Below, one piece after another: positions 23,188 to 30,961 of a stretch of DNA of 32,152 bases (position 1 is its first letter; each line of letters begins with the position of its first letter). The translations under genes and the position numbers were made by a program. The stretch comes from JBNJGT01 sp964473285 (lineage in GTDB: Archaea; Nanobdellota; Nanobdellia; Woesearchaeales; JACJVW01): assembly GCA_964473285.1 (NCBI GenBank), contig CAYYOI010000015.1, positions 1 to 32,152 on the forward strand, written 5' to 3'. The notes under the pieces are model-generated. The model ran no database searches. It saw only the letters and a program-made list of their open reading frames with translations, and was not told the origin of the DNA.

Positions 23188-23193
23188 GGAGGT
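23188..23193 (+). promoter_or_regulatory. Strong Shine-Dalgarno site of L14e
   Basis: GGAGGT lies 5 nt before ATG 23199. It contrasts with the leaderless first genes and shows that internal operon genes here use an SD mechanism. Confidence 0.7.
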
Positions 23194-23198
23194 AAAAA

Positions 23199-23489
23199 AT
23201 GATTGATATAGGAAGAATATGCGTAAAGCTTGCAGGAAGAGACGCACGGATGAAGTGTGTCGTCCTTGACGTGCTTGAGAATAATTACGTTCTGATTGAC
23301 GGACAGACCCGTCGCAAGAAATGCAACATGGCTCATCTTGAACCACTGGATCAGACAATTGAGATCGAGAAGAATGCTGATCATGCAACTGTTGTGAAAA
23401 AACTAAAGGATCTTGGTATAGAGATAAAAGAGAAAAACACCAAGCAGGTTGCAGAAAAGCCGACTAAGAAAAGAAAGTCGAAGGCATAA
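23199..23489 (+). CDS. rpl14e: Large ribosomal subunit protein L14e
   Basis: 96 aa. IDIGRICVKLAGRDARMKCVVLDVLENNYVLIDG (2-35) is the KOW-like SH3 barrel of L14e, followed by RRKKCNMAHLEPL (38-50). A Lys-rich tail ends the protein. It is the second gene of the L34e-L14e operon. Its 3' end is 1 nt from the convergent 52-aa gene. Confidence 0.93.
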   Translation: MIDIGRICVKLAGRDARMKCVVLDVLENNYVLIDGQTRRKKCNMAHLEPLDQTIEIEKNADHATVVKKLKDLGIEIKEKNTKQVAEKPTKKRKSKA

Positions 23490-23490
23490 T

Positions 23491-23649
23491 TTATTTCTTT
23501 ATTATCATATATAATCCGATCAGGATAAATACGATATCAAAAAATTTATGGGATAATGCTATTCCTATAAAAGAGAAAACATTCAAAAAGTCCAGCAGCG
23601 CAACCACAATCAGGAAGACTGCCACATACTTCTCATGCTTGGCTTTCAT
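23491..23649 (-). CDS. 52-aa two-helix membrane protein
   Basis: A short frame encodes two hydrophobic helices (about residues 8-24, YVAVFLIVVALLDFL, and 37-50, FDIVFILIGLYMII), each flanked by lysines. The start lies 17 nt inside the end of pheT in another frame, a typical coupled-translation arrangement. It is probably the last gene of the pheS operon. No family recognised. The regular helix pattern, lysine caps and tight fit between pheT and L14e argue that it is real. Confidence 0.55.
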   Translation of the reverse strand: MKAKHEKYVAVFLIVVALLDFLNVFSFIGIALSHKFFDIVFILIGLYMIIKK

Positions 23650-25282
23650 ACATCTCACTCATATTAAGCTCAAATACAGCAACAGGCATCTCTATGCGCC
23701 AGTTTGTAAGCACAGCAGGATGAATCTCTCCTACATACGCGACCTTTTTGCCATTCACTTTCACCCTTGCAACCCTTCCAGGTATGAAGGATGGATGTTT
23801 AGTCTCTTCGAACTCATAGGATAAGTCAAGGCTTCTGCAGAGATAATCAAATGCCTGCTTTATTGCTGTGAAATCCGCATCTTCCCTGCATATAGCAACC
23901 CCAAGCCTTTCATCTTCCTTGACTCCTGTCTCAGTGCTTTCATCCAGTTTGAATATTGATCCAAACCCGAATATTTCCTGGGGATACTCGTTATGCTTGT
24001 TGTTTGCAAGAATCTCGCAAAGCGTCGGGATCATCCAGGCACGTAGCACATTGTGTTCAGCAGACATTGCATTCTTCAGTGTGACAAGGGGAATTTCAAC
24101 ATTCATCCTAATGCATTGATGCTCATAATTTGTAAGGTGGTGAGTATTTAACTCTATCATACCGAGTCCTGAGATGACCTGGGCTGTCTTTGCCTTGTAC
24201 CTTTCGAACGAGTCTTCCTGCCCTACTGTTCCCCTTTCAGGTATTACCACATCAAAGTTCTCGTATCCATAAGCGATTGCTATATCCTCAACAAAATCGA
24301 CCATGTGCATTATGTCTGTCCTGTATGCAGGCACAAGTACATTTCCATCCTCAAAACCATAACCCATCCGTTCAAGCAATTCCTTTGCCTCTTCCAGACC
24401 TAATGACAGACCAAGTCTCCTGTTGACATACTCAAGGTCAAATTCATGCTTGCTTGGCCTTAAATCAGGAGTAACATGATTCTCTTCTGGATATTTGAGA
24501 GTAAGAGCTTGTATCTCTCCTCCCATGTCCGCAAAAGCAGTGACTATTATGTTCAGGCATCTTGAAAGGATATTATAATCAAACCCTGAGCATTCGATAA
24601 AAACATCCTTAGTATTGGCATTAACCTTTCCCGTGGTATGGCTGTTTACAATAGGCGGCATTGAAAGGATCTGCTCCTTTGCATCTATAAATAAAGGGTA
24701 TGCCTTGTATCCCTCAAGTAAAAACCCATAATCCTTTCCTGTCGGATGGTTTTCAAGTATTTCCTTTGCACTCATCTCAGAATCTGCTTCAAGCGGCCTG
24801 AAAGATACATCTTCAGGTCTTTTCCCGCAGAAAGTGATCGGAAACTCTATCTCTTCCATGGGATAAATCCCTATTGCCCCTTTCTTACGCTTACGCAGAT
24901 GCGTGACATGCAACTTTTCCTGTATCTGGACAATTTCTCGTATCTTCTCATCAGTAAGTTTCAGGTTCTTTACAATAGCGCATACAGTATATGGTCTTAC
25001 TTCCTTGACAGAATTATCGATTATTACTTCCTTGCCGGATTCCTTGACTTTGTATTCCCTCAAACCCTTCTTTTCTCCTATAAAACTAGAGAAAGCCCGC
25101 GCAAATCCTTGCTCAGAAAGCATGTCCGGCCGGTTAGGAAAAACTTCAACAACTATCTCGTTTCCATCAATACCCTCAAGGTCAGTCCCCAGCATACTGA
25201 TCCTGTCCTTGAGTTCTTCCAGAGGAAGTGTCTTTCCTACAAGCTTCTCGAATTCCTTTTTGTTTAATGTGACTGTTGGCAT
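23633..25282 (-). CDS. pheT: Phenylalanyl-tRNA synthetase beta subunit, archaeal type
   Basis: 549 aa, the length of archaeal/eukaryotic PheT, without the N-terminal EMAP domain of bacterial forms. PTVTLNKKEFEKLVG begins the B1 region. VFPNRPDMLSEQGFARA (about 43-59), a B3/B4 editing domain and the B5 region (LDLEYVNRRLGLSLG, VPAYRTDIMHMVDFVEDIAIAYGY) follow, then a catalytic-like domain. The ATG at 25282 is used because it comes 1 nt after the Yip1-like stop; the in-frame ATG at 25294 lies inside that gene. Forms the alpha2beta2 enzyme with PheS. Confidence 0.95.
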   Translation of the reverse strand: MPTVTLNKKEFEKLVGKTLPLEELKDRISMLGTDLEGIDGNEIVVEVFPNRPDMLSEQGFARAFSSFIGEKKGLREYKVKESGKEVIIDNSVKEVRPYTVCAIVKNLKLTDEKIREIVQIQEKLHVTHLRKRKKGAIGIYPMEEIEFPITFCGKRPEDVSFRPLEADSEMSAKEILENHPTGKDYGFLLEGYKAYPLFIDAKEQILSMPPIVNSHTTGKVNANTKDVFIECSGFDYNILSRCLNIIVTAFADMGGEIQALTLKYPEENHVTPDLRPSKHEFDLEYVNRRLGLSLGLEEAKELLERMGYGFEDGNVLVPAYRTDIMHMVDFVEDIAIAYGYENFDVVIPERGTVGQEDSFERYKAKTAQVISGLGMIELNTHHLTNYEHQCIRMNVEIPLVTLKNAMSAEHNVLRAWMIPTLCEILANNKHNEYPQEIFGFGSIFKLDESTETGVKEDERLGVAICREDADFTAIKQAFDYLCRSLDLSYEFEETKHPSFIPGRVARVKVNGKKVAYVGEIHPAVLTNWRIEMPVAVFELNMSEMYESQA

Positions 25283-25283
25283 T

Positions 25284-25883
25284 TTATAACGCACCTAATC
25301 CTAATATGAATAAAACTGCAATAAGTATGAATAATATGAAACCTAGTGCTAATGGTATTAAAACAATTGCTATCACTGCATTCCCAGTACTCATGTCATG
25401 CAATACACGTGCCCCTTTAACTTCCAGTATAAGTTGGATTATGATCGCAGCAATTAAACCCAGCACTAAAAGAATCTGTCCAAGTAAGGATATGATTGTA
25501 AAAAGAGTGAGGCCTGCCAGGAACAGGAAAGGTACAACCGCATAACATGAAAGTTTGAATGTTTGGACATAATCTCCTTTTCCTCCAAGCATCAATATGA
25601 ACAGGTGCAATATTCCCGCACCTATGAAAATACTTATCAATGCTATCATAAATCCAACAAATCCTGATATTATTGTCATTACAATCATTCTGATAGGTTG
25701 TCCTCCCGCAAGCCCTGCAAAAATTGCCTGGCCTATTAAGCTTGTAACAAGGCTTGTCAGATAGAATATTCCCATCACCACAGCATAAAATAAGAATGGT
25801 CTCAGTATGGATCTATCTTTTTTAACAGACCCAAAAAACCTGTCAGGATTGGATAAGAGGTCCTTATATTTGTTCAGATCCAT
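25284..25883 (-). CDS. Yip1-like integral membrane protein
   Basis: 199 aa. After an amphipathic start (LLSNPDRFFGSVKKD), about five membrane helices follow, with the Yip1-type arrangement (GQAIFAGLAGG...GAGILHLFILMLGGKGDYVQTFKLSCYAVVPF, typical of the Yip1 domain middle). Archaeal Yip1 proteins have no established role. The gene lies between pheS and pheT, overlapping the pheS end by 10 nt and ending 1 nt before pheT, so it is an integral part of the synthetase operon. Family assignment is likely; function unknown. Confidence 0.8.
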   Translation of the reverse strand: MDLNKYKDLLSNPDRFFGSVKKDRSILRPFLFYAVVMGIFYLTSLVTSLIGQAIFAGLAGGQPIRMIVMTIISGFVGFMIALISIFIGAGILHLFILMLGGKGDYVQTFKLSCYAVVPFLFLAGLTLFTIISLLGQILLVLGLIAAIIIQLILEVKGARVLHDMSTGNAVIAIVLIPLALGFILFILIAVLFILGLGAL

Positions 25884-27397
25884 GCTTTCATCTCGCGCAA
25901 TTGTTTCAGATCATTCTTGTACAGGTCCCTTATATCATGGATATCATAATAATCGATGATAACCCTGTCAAAACCAGGCCCCCATGCCAGCACAGGAACA
26001 TCTGCTCCAAGTAAAGGTATTACCACCTCTGGTCTGAACATTCCTGCCCCTCCAAGTTCAAGCCATTTTTTGTGTACTGGGTGCCAGACATCTATCTCAA
26101 CCGAAGGTTCAGTGTATGAGAAAAAAGCAGGCCTGAATCTTGCATCAGGAAAACCCATTTTCTTGAAGAATTGCTTGAGATAACCAAGCAGGTTCCGAAA
26201 GTTTGCATCAGGATCTATGACTATCCCGTCTGTCTGATTAAATTCGAATAAATGTGACCAGTCTACTGTTTCGTTCCTGAAATTCCTTCCAAGCATGAAA
26301 TATTTGCCTGGCTTCACTTCCTTAAGGGAGGCAAGAGTCTGTGCGCTGAGAACAGTCGTGTGTGTCCGGAGCACATTCTGTTTTGCCTCTTCTGGATCCC
26401 ATTCATACTGCCATCCTGTGCTTCCTGCAATGCCCTTCTCATGGGCTTGTCTAATCGCATCGGAAATTTTCTTATCCGGAAGCTTTCCTTTCGCAGGGTT
26501 CTCCAAAAAGAAAGTGTCCTGCATTTCCCGAACAGGATGATCCTGGGCAGTAAAAAGCGCATCAAACACCCAGAAACTGGTCTGCACAAACGGCCCTGTT
26601 ATCTCCTGGAACCCCAGGTCAAGCCAGATACGTTTTGCGTATTCAATTGATTCATTCATGAAATGGCGTTTTCCGCCATTGATCTTTGGAACATTTATTG
26701 TGACATCATATCTTCTAAAAGTCTTATCCTTCCAGCTTCCATCCTTCAGCATATCAGGGGTCAGCCTCTCGACAAAATCCTGTGAGGAGAGATCCATCTC
26801 CATGAGTTCTTCTCCCAGTTCAGTAGGGTGAGCTACCTTTTCCTTTATCTCCTTTATCTTTACTATTTTCTTCCTTTTCTTCAGGCTCTGGAGAGCAGCG
26901 ATCTCATCTTCAGAAAGATCATTTTTAGAGATTCCTTTTGAGATTTTTCTGAGGAGCTTTTCTTCTCCTGTCTCATTTAGTTCTTTCCCCTTATCAGTAA
27001 GCTTGAATTCCTTGTTCTCGAATGTTATTGCCCCAATGGATTTCAATACTCCTATTGCAACCCCTGCTTCCTGCTGTGATATTCCGGTTATATCTTTTAG
27101 GCCCTTTGCACCTTTTTTGATATCTTCAAGCAATACCCTCTCAGGAAGTCCCTCAACTGCGTATCTTTTCCCATTCTCGTCAAGCTCTATTATCTCTTTT
27201 GTCTGCGTCTCAATGGAAAGCACTTTCTTGTTTTCCAGCCATTGAAGGCCCCGCATGATCTCAACCTGTTGAAGCCCAGACTTTTCAGCCAATCCAGAAA
27301 GAGTGCGAACCTTTTTGAGGTATTTTATTACTGTCCTCTCATAAAGGTGCAATGAAGCTATCAGTTTATCATGAGTCATATCGTCTACAAACCCCAT
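25874..27397 (-). CDS. pheS: Phenylalanyl-tRNA synthetase alpha subunit, archaeal type
   Basis: 507 aa, archaeal/eukaryotic length with N-terminal winged-helix DNA-binding-like modules (about 1-200) before the class II core. Core signatures include NESIEYAKRIWLDLGFQEI (motif 1), RNFRNETVDWSHLFEFNQTDG (motif 2) and GAGMFRPEVV...LAWGPGFDRVI (motif 3). Charges tRNA-Phe with PheT. Start uncertain: ATG 27397 has a TATA-like box (27415-27422) 21.5 nt upstream, while the in-frame ATG 27379 has a TATA-like box (27401-27408) 25.5 nt upstream. It lies 32 nt downstream of the TrmB-family gene. Confidence 0.95.
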   Translation of the reverse strand: MGFVDDMTHDKLIASLHLYERTVIKYLKKVRTLSGLAEKSGLQQVEIMRGLQWLENKKVLSIETQTKEIIELDENGKRYAVEGLPERVLLEDIKKGAKGLKDITGISQQEAGVAIGVLKSIGAITFENKEFKLTDKGKELNETGEEKLLRKISKGISKNDLSEDEIAALQSLKKRKKIVKIKEIKEKVAHPTELGEELMEMDLSSQDFVERLTPDMLKDGSWKDKTFRRYDVTINVPKINGGKRHFMNESIEYAKRIWLDLGFQEITGPFVQTSFWVFDALFTAQDHPVREMQDTFFLENPAKGKLPDKKISDAIRQAHEKGIAGSTGWQYEWDPEEAKQNVLRTHTTVLSAQTLASLKEVKPGKYFMLGRNFRNETVDWSHLFEFNQTDGIVIDPDANFRNLLGYLKQFFKKMGFPDARFRPAFFSYTEPSVEIDVWHPVHKKWLELGGAGMFRPEVVIPLLGADVPVLAWGPGFDRVIIDYYDIHDIRDLYKNDLKQLREMKAWI

Positions 27398-27429
27398 AGA
27401 TTATAAAAAAGTTGCTATAAAAGAAAAAA

Positions 27430-28245
27430 TTATTTTTTTGCAAATTTCGGCTGTTTCATGTTCTTCCAGCCAAGCTCAAACAATTCCTCAAGTGCAGATG
27501 CAAAGAAAGGTGTATTGATCCATATCCCCAGGTCATAAGTAGGATGCACCGACTCATCATCAAGAACCATGAACACAAGCTCCTTTCCATCAACCACACA
27601 GAACCTGGATTTTATATGTGAATCCCTCACTTCAGCATACTGTGAGATCTCATCCACTGATTCCTTGCACTCTTTGGTAAGTGGTGCAGCAATCCGGATA
27701 GTTACTCCTCTCTTGTGTATTGCCTGGAATGTTGGCTTCAATCCATCAACCTTTCTCAGGAATCCTTGTGTTGTGGTGACCAGGGTAACTGTTTTTTCAG
27801 CATTCCGTATGGTCAATTCAAGATGGTTGTACAGGTTATGCCTTCCCCTCAGGCTTCCTGAAAGTTCAGATGGCTCAACAAGCTCAACCCCTTGATTATG
27901 CAACGTATTCAATTCCTCCAGAATCTCGGTTTCCTTCAGGTTTTCAAGCCGCTTGATCCGGTTATCAGAATCCTCCTGCATGTGTTTCTTTACACGCTCT
28001 ATGACTTCATTTGGTGGAACAGCAATGTATTTGATGGGTTTTCCGATCTTCATGACCACAAACCCTTTTTTCTCCAGAGATTCCAAAACATCATAGCTTC
28101 GTGACCTTGGGACATTAGCTATATCTGACAGTTCTCCAGCTGTAGAGACTCCTCTTGACAATAGCGCAGTCCATACTTTGACCTCATAAAGGTTCAAAGA
28201 AAAATATCGCCGTAGCTTGTTCAAAAACTCTTCTTTCACAATCAA
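27430..28245 (-). CDS. TrmB-family transcriptional regulator
   Basis: 271 aa from a TTG start. Residues 1-75 form a winged helix (LNLYEVKVWTALLSRGVSTAGELSDIANVPRSRSYDVLESLEKKGFV), typical of TrmB. A coiled linker (about 85-125) follows, and then a phospholipase-D-like effector domain (about 128-260) with SRFCVVDGKELVFMVLDD. TrmB proteins bind sugars or other small molecules and palindromic DNA. The start is supported by a GGGGGAGG element 7 nt before the TTG (28245); GTG 28239 is a weaker option. Position upstream of pheS suggests, but does not prove, control of the Phe genes or of itself. Confidence 0.85.
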   Translation of the reverse strand: MIVKEEFLNKLRRYFSLNLYEVKVWTALLSRGVSTAGELSDIANVPRSRSYDVLESLEKKGFVVMKIGKPIKYIAVPPNEVIERVKKHMQEDSDNRIKRLENLKETEILEELNTLHNQGVELVEPSELSGSLRGRHNLYNHLELTIRNAEKTVTLVTTTQGFLRKVDGLKPTFQAIHKRGVTIRIAAPLTKECKESVDEISQYAEVRDSHIKSRFCVVDGKELVFMVLDDESVHPTYDLGIWINTPFFASALEELFELGWKNMKQPKFAKK

Positions 28246-28442
28246 CTTGTATCCTCCCCCTCTTTTTTATTTTTAAACACTCCGACATATACTACTATTA
28301 ATATGTTACGGTTTTTTACCGCTTATGAGTTAAACCGTTTATAATCTTTGTAGGTTCATCGTAAAGTATAAACAACAGATTATACTCTTTTGATAGTAAC
28401 ATCTTTCATCTATTTAAGTTTTTGTTTTTGTCAGTATAAACC
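28246..28442. promoter_or_regulatory. Divergent regulatory region with dyads (TrmB / TraB)
   Basis: This 197-nt spacer has no gene. It contains AGTATAA-N8-TTATACT (28365-28386), a perfect 7-bp dyad. It also holds ACGGTTT-N17-AAACCGT (28308-28338), and nested in that CGGT-TTTTT-ACCG (28309-28321). These are candidate operators for the adjacent TrmB-family regulator. A TATA-like GTATATG around 28289 would serve the TrmB gene, leaving a short leader with the SD site. Confidence 0.5.
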
Positions 28443-28450
28443 TTTATAAA
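28443..28450 (+). promoter_or_regulatory. TATA box of the TraB-family gene
   Basis: TTTATAAA is centred 26.5 nt before ATG 28473, identical in sequence and spacing to the box before the TPR gene. It favours ATG 28473 over ATG 28464. Confidence 0.6.
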
Positions 28451-28472
28451 ACACAGTCATCTCTTGCACATC

Positions 28473-29153
28473 ATGATAGAGATAATAGGCACATCTCACA
28501 TTGCAAAACAAAGCATAGAAGAGATTACTTCCCAGATAACAAAGAAACAGCCTGATATTGTAGCTGTTGAGCTGGACAAGAAACGCCTTTATGCCTTAAA
28601 AAATGATATTGAGACAAAAGTAAGTCTCAAGGATATCTCTCGCATAGGCCTTCAGGGATTCCTGTTCACCCTCTTAGGGTCCTGGGCCCAGAAAAAACTG
28701 GGGAACATTGTGGGTATAAAGCCAGGCTCAGACATGCTTGCAGCAGTAAAAGAAGCCCAGAAGATAGGCTCAAGAATAGCTCTTATCGATCAGGATATTG
28801 AGATAACATTGAGGAATTTTTCAAAAAATCTTACCTGGAAAGACAAATGGCATATCTTTCTGGATACCTTCTCAAGACAATACCGCCAACAACTGAAGCA
28901 GATGGACCTATCCAAGGTCCCTTCAGATAAGTTAGTGGAAACCCTCCTCAAGCAGGTAAAGGATCGCTATCCTTCTATCTACAAGATCCTGATTGAAGAT
29001 CGTAACCACCACATGGTCTCCCGCTTAAAACACATACAATCAGGTAATCCTGATGCATACATCCTTGCAGTTGTTGGAGCAGGCCACAAGGAAGGCATGA
29101 AAGAGCTTCTCAAGAACAAAAATGAAAACCTGACCTTTACATATTCCCTATGA
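28473..29153 (+). CDS. TraB/PrgY-family protein, short soluble form
   Basis: 226 aa. GTSH (6-9) near the N-terminus, VAVELDKKRL (about 31-40) and VVGAGHKEGM near the C-terminus are the conserved motifs of the TraB/PrgY/GumN superfamily, thought to be metal-dependent peptidase-like. Archaeal TraB proteins commonly carry extra C-terminal membrane helices; this one ends after the core domain. Pheromone-shutdown activity is known only for bacterial plasmid members and should not be transferred. The 3' end overlaps the convergent aminotransferase gene by 17 nt. Confidence 0.85.
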   Translation: MIEIIGTSHIAKQSIEEITSQITKKQPDIVAVELDKKRLYALKNDIETKVSLKDISRIGLQGFLFTLLGSWAQKKLGNIVGIKPGSDMLAAVKEAQKIGSRIALIDQDIEITLRNFSKNLTWKDKWHIFLDTFSRQYRQQLKQMDLSKVPSDKLVETLLKQVKDRYPSIYKILIEDRNHHMVSRLKHIQSGNPDAYILAVVGAGHKEGMKELLKNKNENLTFTYSL

Positions 29154-30189
29154 TCTCTTTTATTATGGCAATTCCTTTCTTCAGGGTATTTGTATCTGTT
29201 GCAAAAGATACACGCACATGACTGCTCCTCTGTGAGAAAGCGCTTCCTGGCACAACCAAAAGGTTCTTTTCAAGCGCAGCATCAACAAAAGCCTTATCTC
29301 CTTTTGGCACCGGAAGGAATGCATAGAATGCCCCTTGCGATGATACACCAAGCTCCTCCTCTAGAATTTTTCTGTTTTTATCATATAGATCGACCGGCAC
29401 TTCAGCCTTCTCCTTGGCAACAGCAGCCTGTGCAGCAGAATTTGCACATACATATGTGAATTGCTGCAGTTTGCACATCTCATTGATTATATCTTCAGGC
29501 CCGATAGCATAACCAACCCTCCAACCCGTTATAGCATGAGACTTGGAAAAGCTTCCTATGGTAATCGTATTCTCATAAGTGCTGCCTATCGAAATATGCT
29601 CTCCCTCATAGACATAATCCTCATATACCTCATCGGAAATAACCAGCAAATCATTCTCTTTTGCAATCTCTGCAACTATTTTGATCTCTTCAGGAGTATA
29701 CACTCGTCCAGTAGGGTTATGGGGCGTGTTGATGATTATCACTTTGGTCTTGTCATTAACAAGATGCTTCAGTTTCGCCTCATCAATCTGGAAGTCAGGA
29801 TAGGTGTCAAGTAACCTAACCTTTGCTCCGCATAATGGTGGTATCGCTGTATAAGCAACAAAATAGGGGTCAGGAACAATCACCTCATCTCCAGGATTCA
29901 GTACGGTTCTTAGTGCAAGATCTAGGGCACCGGCAGCACCTGCTGTGATGATAACATCTCCCTTCTTCCCAGCCTTTACAGCATCTATTAGTTCAGGCCT
30001 TCCTTTAGTAGGTGTATAGGCGTTGTTTCCATTTTTTATTGCCTCACATATTTTCTGCTTCAGGGCTTTGTTTGCATCAACATGAGGAATTCCTATGGAA
30101 AGGTTTATTGGTTCTTTAAGGCTTGCAGCCTTATCAAACATCCGTCTTATTGGTGACATGTCTATTTTCTCAAGTTCTTTATTAAGCAT
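29137..30189 (-). CDS. Class I PLP aminotransferase (aspartate/aromatic type)
   Basis: 350 aa from ATG 30189. NTPHNPTG (154-161), SDEVYEDYVYEG (185-196) and SFSKSHAITGWRVGY (213-227) are fold-type I motifs; K216 should bind PLP and R224 is nearby. The ATG at 30189 is chosen because GGGAG precedes it at about 5 nt and it overlaps the pheA stop by 8 nt; in-frame upstream starts (30201, 30291) lie inside pheA. As the last gene of a chorismate-to-Phe/Tyr operon it probably transaminates phenylpyruvate and 4-hydroxyphenylpyruvate, although aspartate or prephenate use is possible. Confidence 0.9.
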   Translation of the reverse strand: MLNKELEKIDMSPIRRMFDKAASLKEPINLSIGIPHVDANKALKQKICEAIKNGNNAYTPTKGRPELIDAVKAGKKGDVIITAGAAGALDLALRTVLNPGDEVIVPDPYFVAYTAIPPLCGAKVRLLDTYPDFQIDEAKLKHLVNDKTKVIIINTPHNPTGRVYTPEEIKIVAEIAKENDLLVISDEVYEDYVYEGEHISIGSTYENTITIGSFSKSHAITGWRVGYAIGPEDIINEMCKLQQFTYVCANSAAQAAVAKEKAEVPVDLYDKNRKILEEELGVSSQGAFYAFLPVPKGDKAFVDAALEKNLLVVPGSAFSQRSSHVRVSFATDTNTLKKGIAIIKEIIGNM

Positions 30190-30961
30190 TGTATCTCCCA
30201 TAGCTCCCGAGGAATTTGACCTCCGCAATTTTGGAAAGCTTGTCCAGATCAGGATTAGTCTCCATCTCAATATAAAAGATGTAGTCTCCAAGCTTCCTTT
30301 TTGAAGGCCTGCTCTCTATCTTTGTCAGGTTAACATCACTCAGGATCCCAAGTATCTCATACAAAAGGCCTGGCCTGTCTTCTTTTGGATCTATTATTAT
30401 GCTCGTTTTCTTTCCCCAAAACCCATCCATACTCTTCTTGCTGCATACGATGAAGCGCGTGGTATTATTCTTTGTGTTCTCTATATTCTCTATGATAAGG
30501 GGTACACCATAAATATCAGAAGCGATTTTTGGAAGTATCGCGCTTCCTTTATTTTCCTTTGCAAGCTGCGCTGACCTGGCGTTGCTTGAGGTCTCTATCA
30601 CAGCAGCATGAGCTAGTTTTGAAAGATAATCCTCACATTGTGCAGCACTCTGGGGGTGTGCATATATATCTGTTATATCCTTTAGTTCAACAAAACTGCA
30701 AAGATTATGATGTATTGGAATATCAATCTCTGTGATTATCCTGACTCCTTCGATCCTGTAAAGATTATCTACGGTCTGCCCAACAGAGCCTGCGTCCGAG
30801 TTCTCCAGGGGAACCACAATCACATTTTCCATGCTAAGCCTGTCAAAAACCTTTGATATAGTCTTCTCAAACCTTATTGGCGCATCAAAAACCCTGGCAA
30901 TCTCTTTTGCAGCTCCATGAGCGAAAGTGCCCTCAGGACCTAGTGTGATTATCTCTTCCAT
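30182..30961 (-). CDS. pheA: Prephenate dehydratase with ACT domain
   Basis: 259 aa. LGPEGTFAHGAA (7-18) starts the catalytic domain, PLENSDAGSV (51-60) and HPQSAAQC (102-109) are family motifs, and NTTRF (166-170) carries the catalytic Thr. A C-terminal ACT domain (about 185-255) has DRPGLLYEIL and ESRPSK (216-221), the phenylalanine-binding loops, so feedback inhibition by Phe is expected. Converts prephenate to phenylpyruvate. Monofunctional; chorismate mutase is a separate gene. The start lies 29 nt inside tyrA. Confidence 0.95.
   Translation of the reverse strand: MEEIITLGPEGTFAHGAAKEIARVFDAPIRFEKTISKVFDRLSMENVIVVPLENSDAGSVGQTVDNLYRIEGVRIITEIDIPIHHNLCSFVELKDITDIYAHPQSAAQCEDYLSKLAHAAVIETSSNARSAQLAKENKGSAILPKIASDIYGVPLIIENIENTKNNTTRFIVCSKKSMDGFWGKKTSIIIDPKEDRPGLLYEILGILSDVNLTKIESRPSKRKLGDYIFYIEMETNPDLDKLSKIAEVKFLGSYGRYNA

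Noticed and set aside
24746..25289. Long forward frames of 173 and 128 aa
   Set aside because: They are antisense to pheT, which is unambiguous; no promoter or similarity supports them.
28473..29153. Calling the TraB-family protein a pheromone-shutdown factor
   Set aside because: That role is known only for some bacterial plasmid members; nothing here supports it.
30190..30291. 34-residue N-terminal extension of the aminotransferase
   Set aside because: It overlaps the conserved end of pheA and does not resemble aminotransferases; GGGAG precedes ATG 30189.
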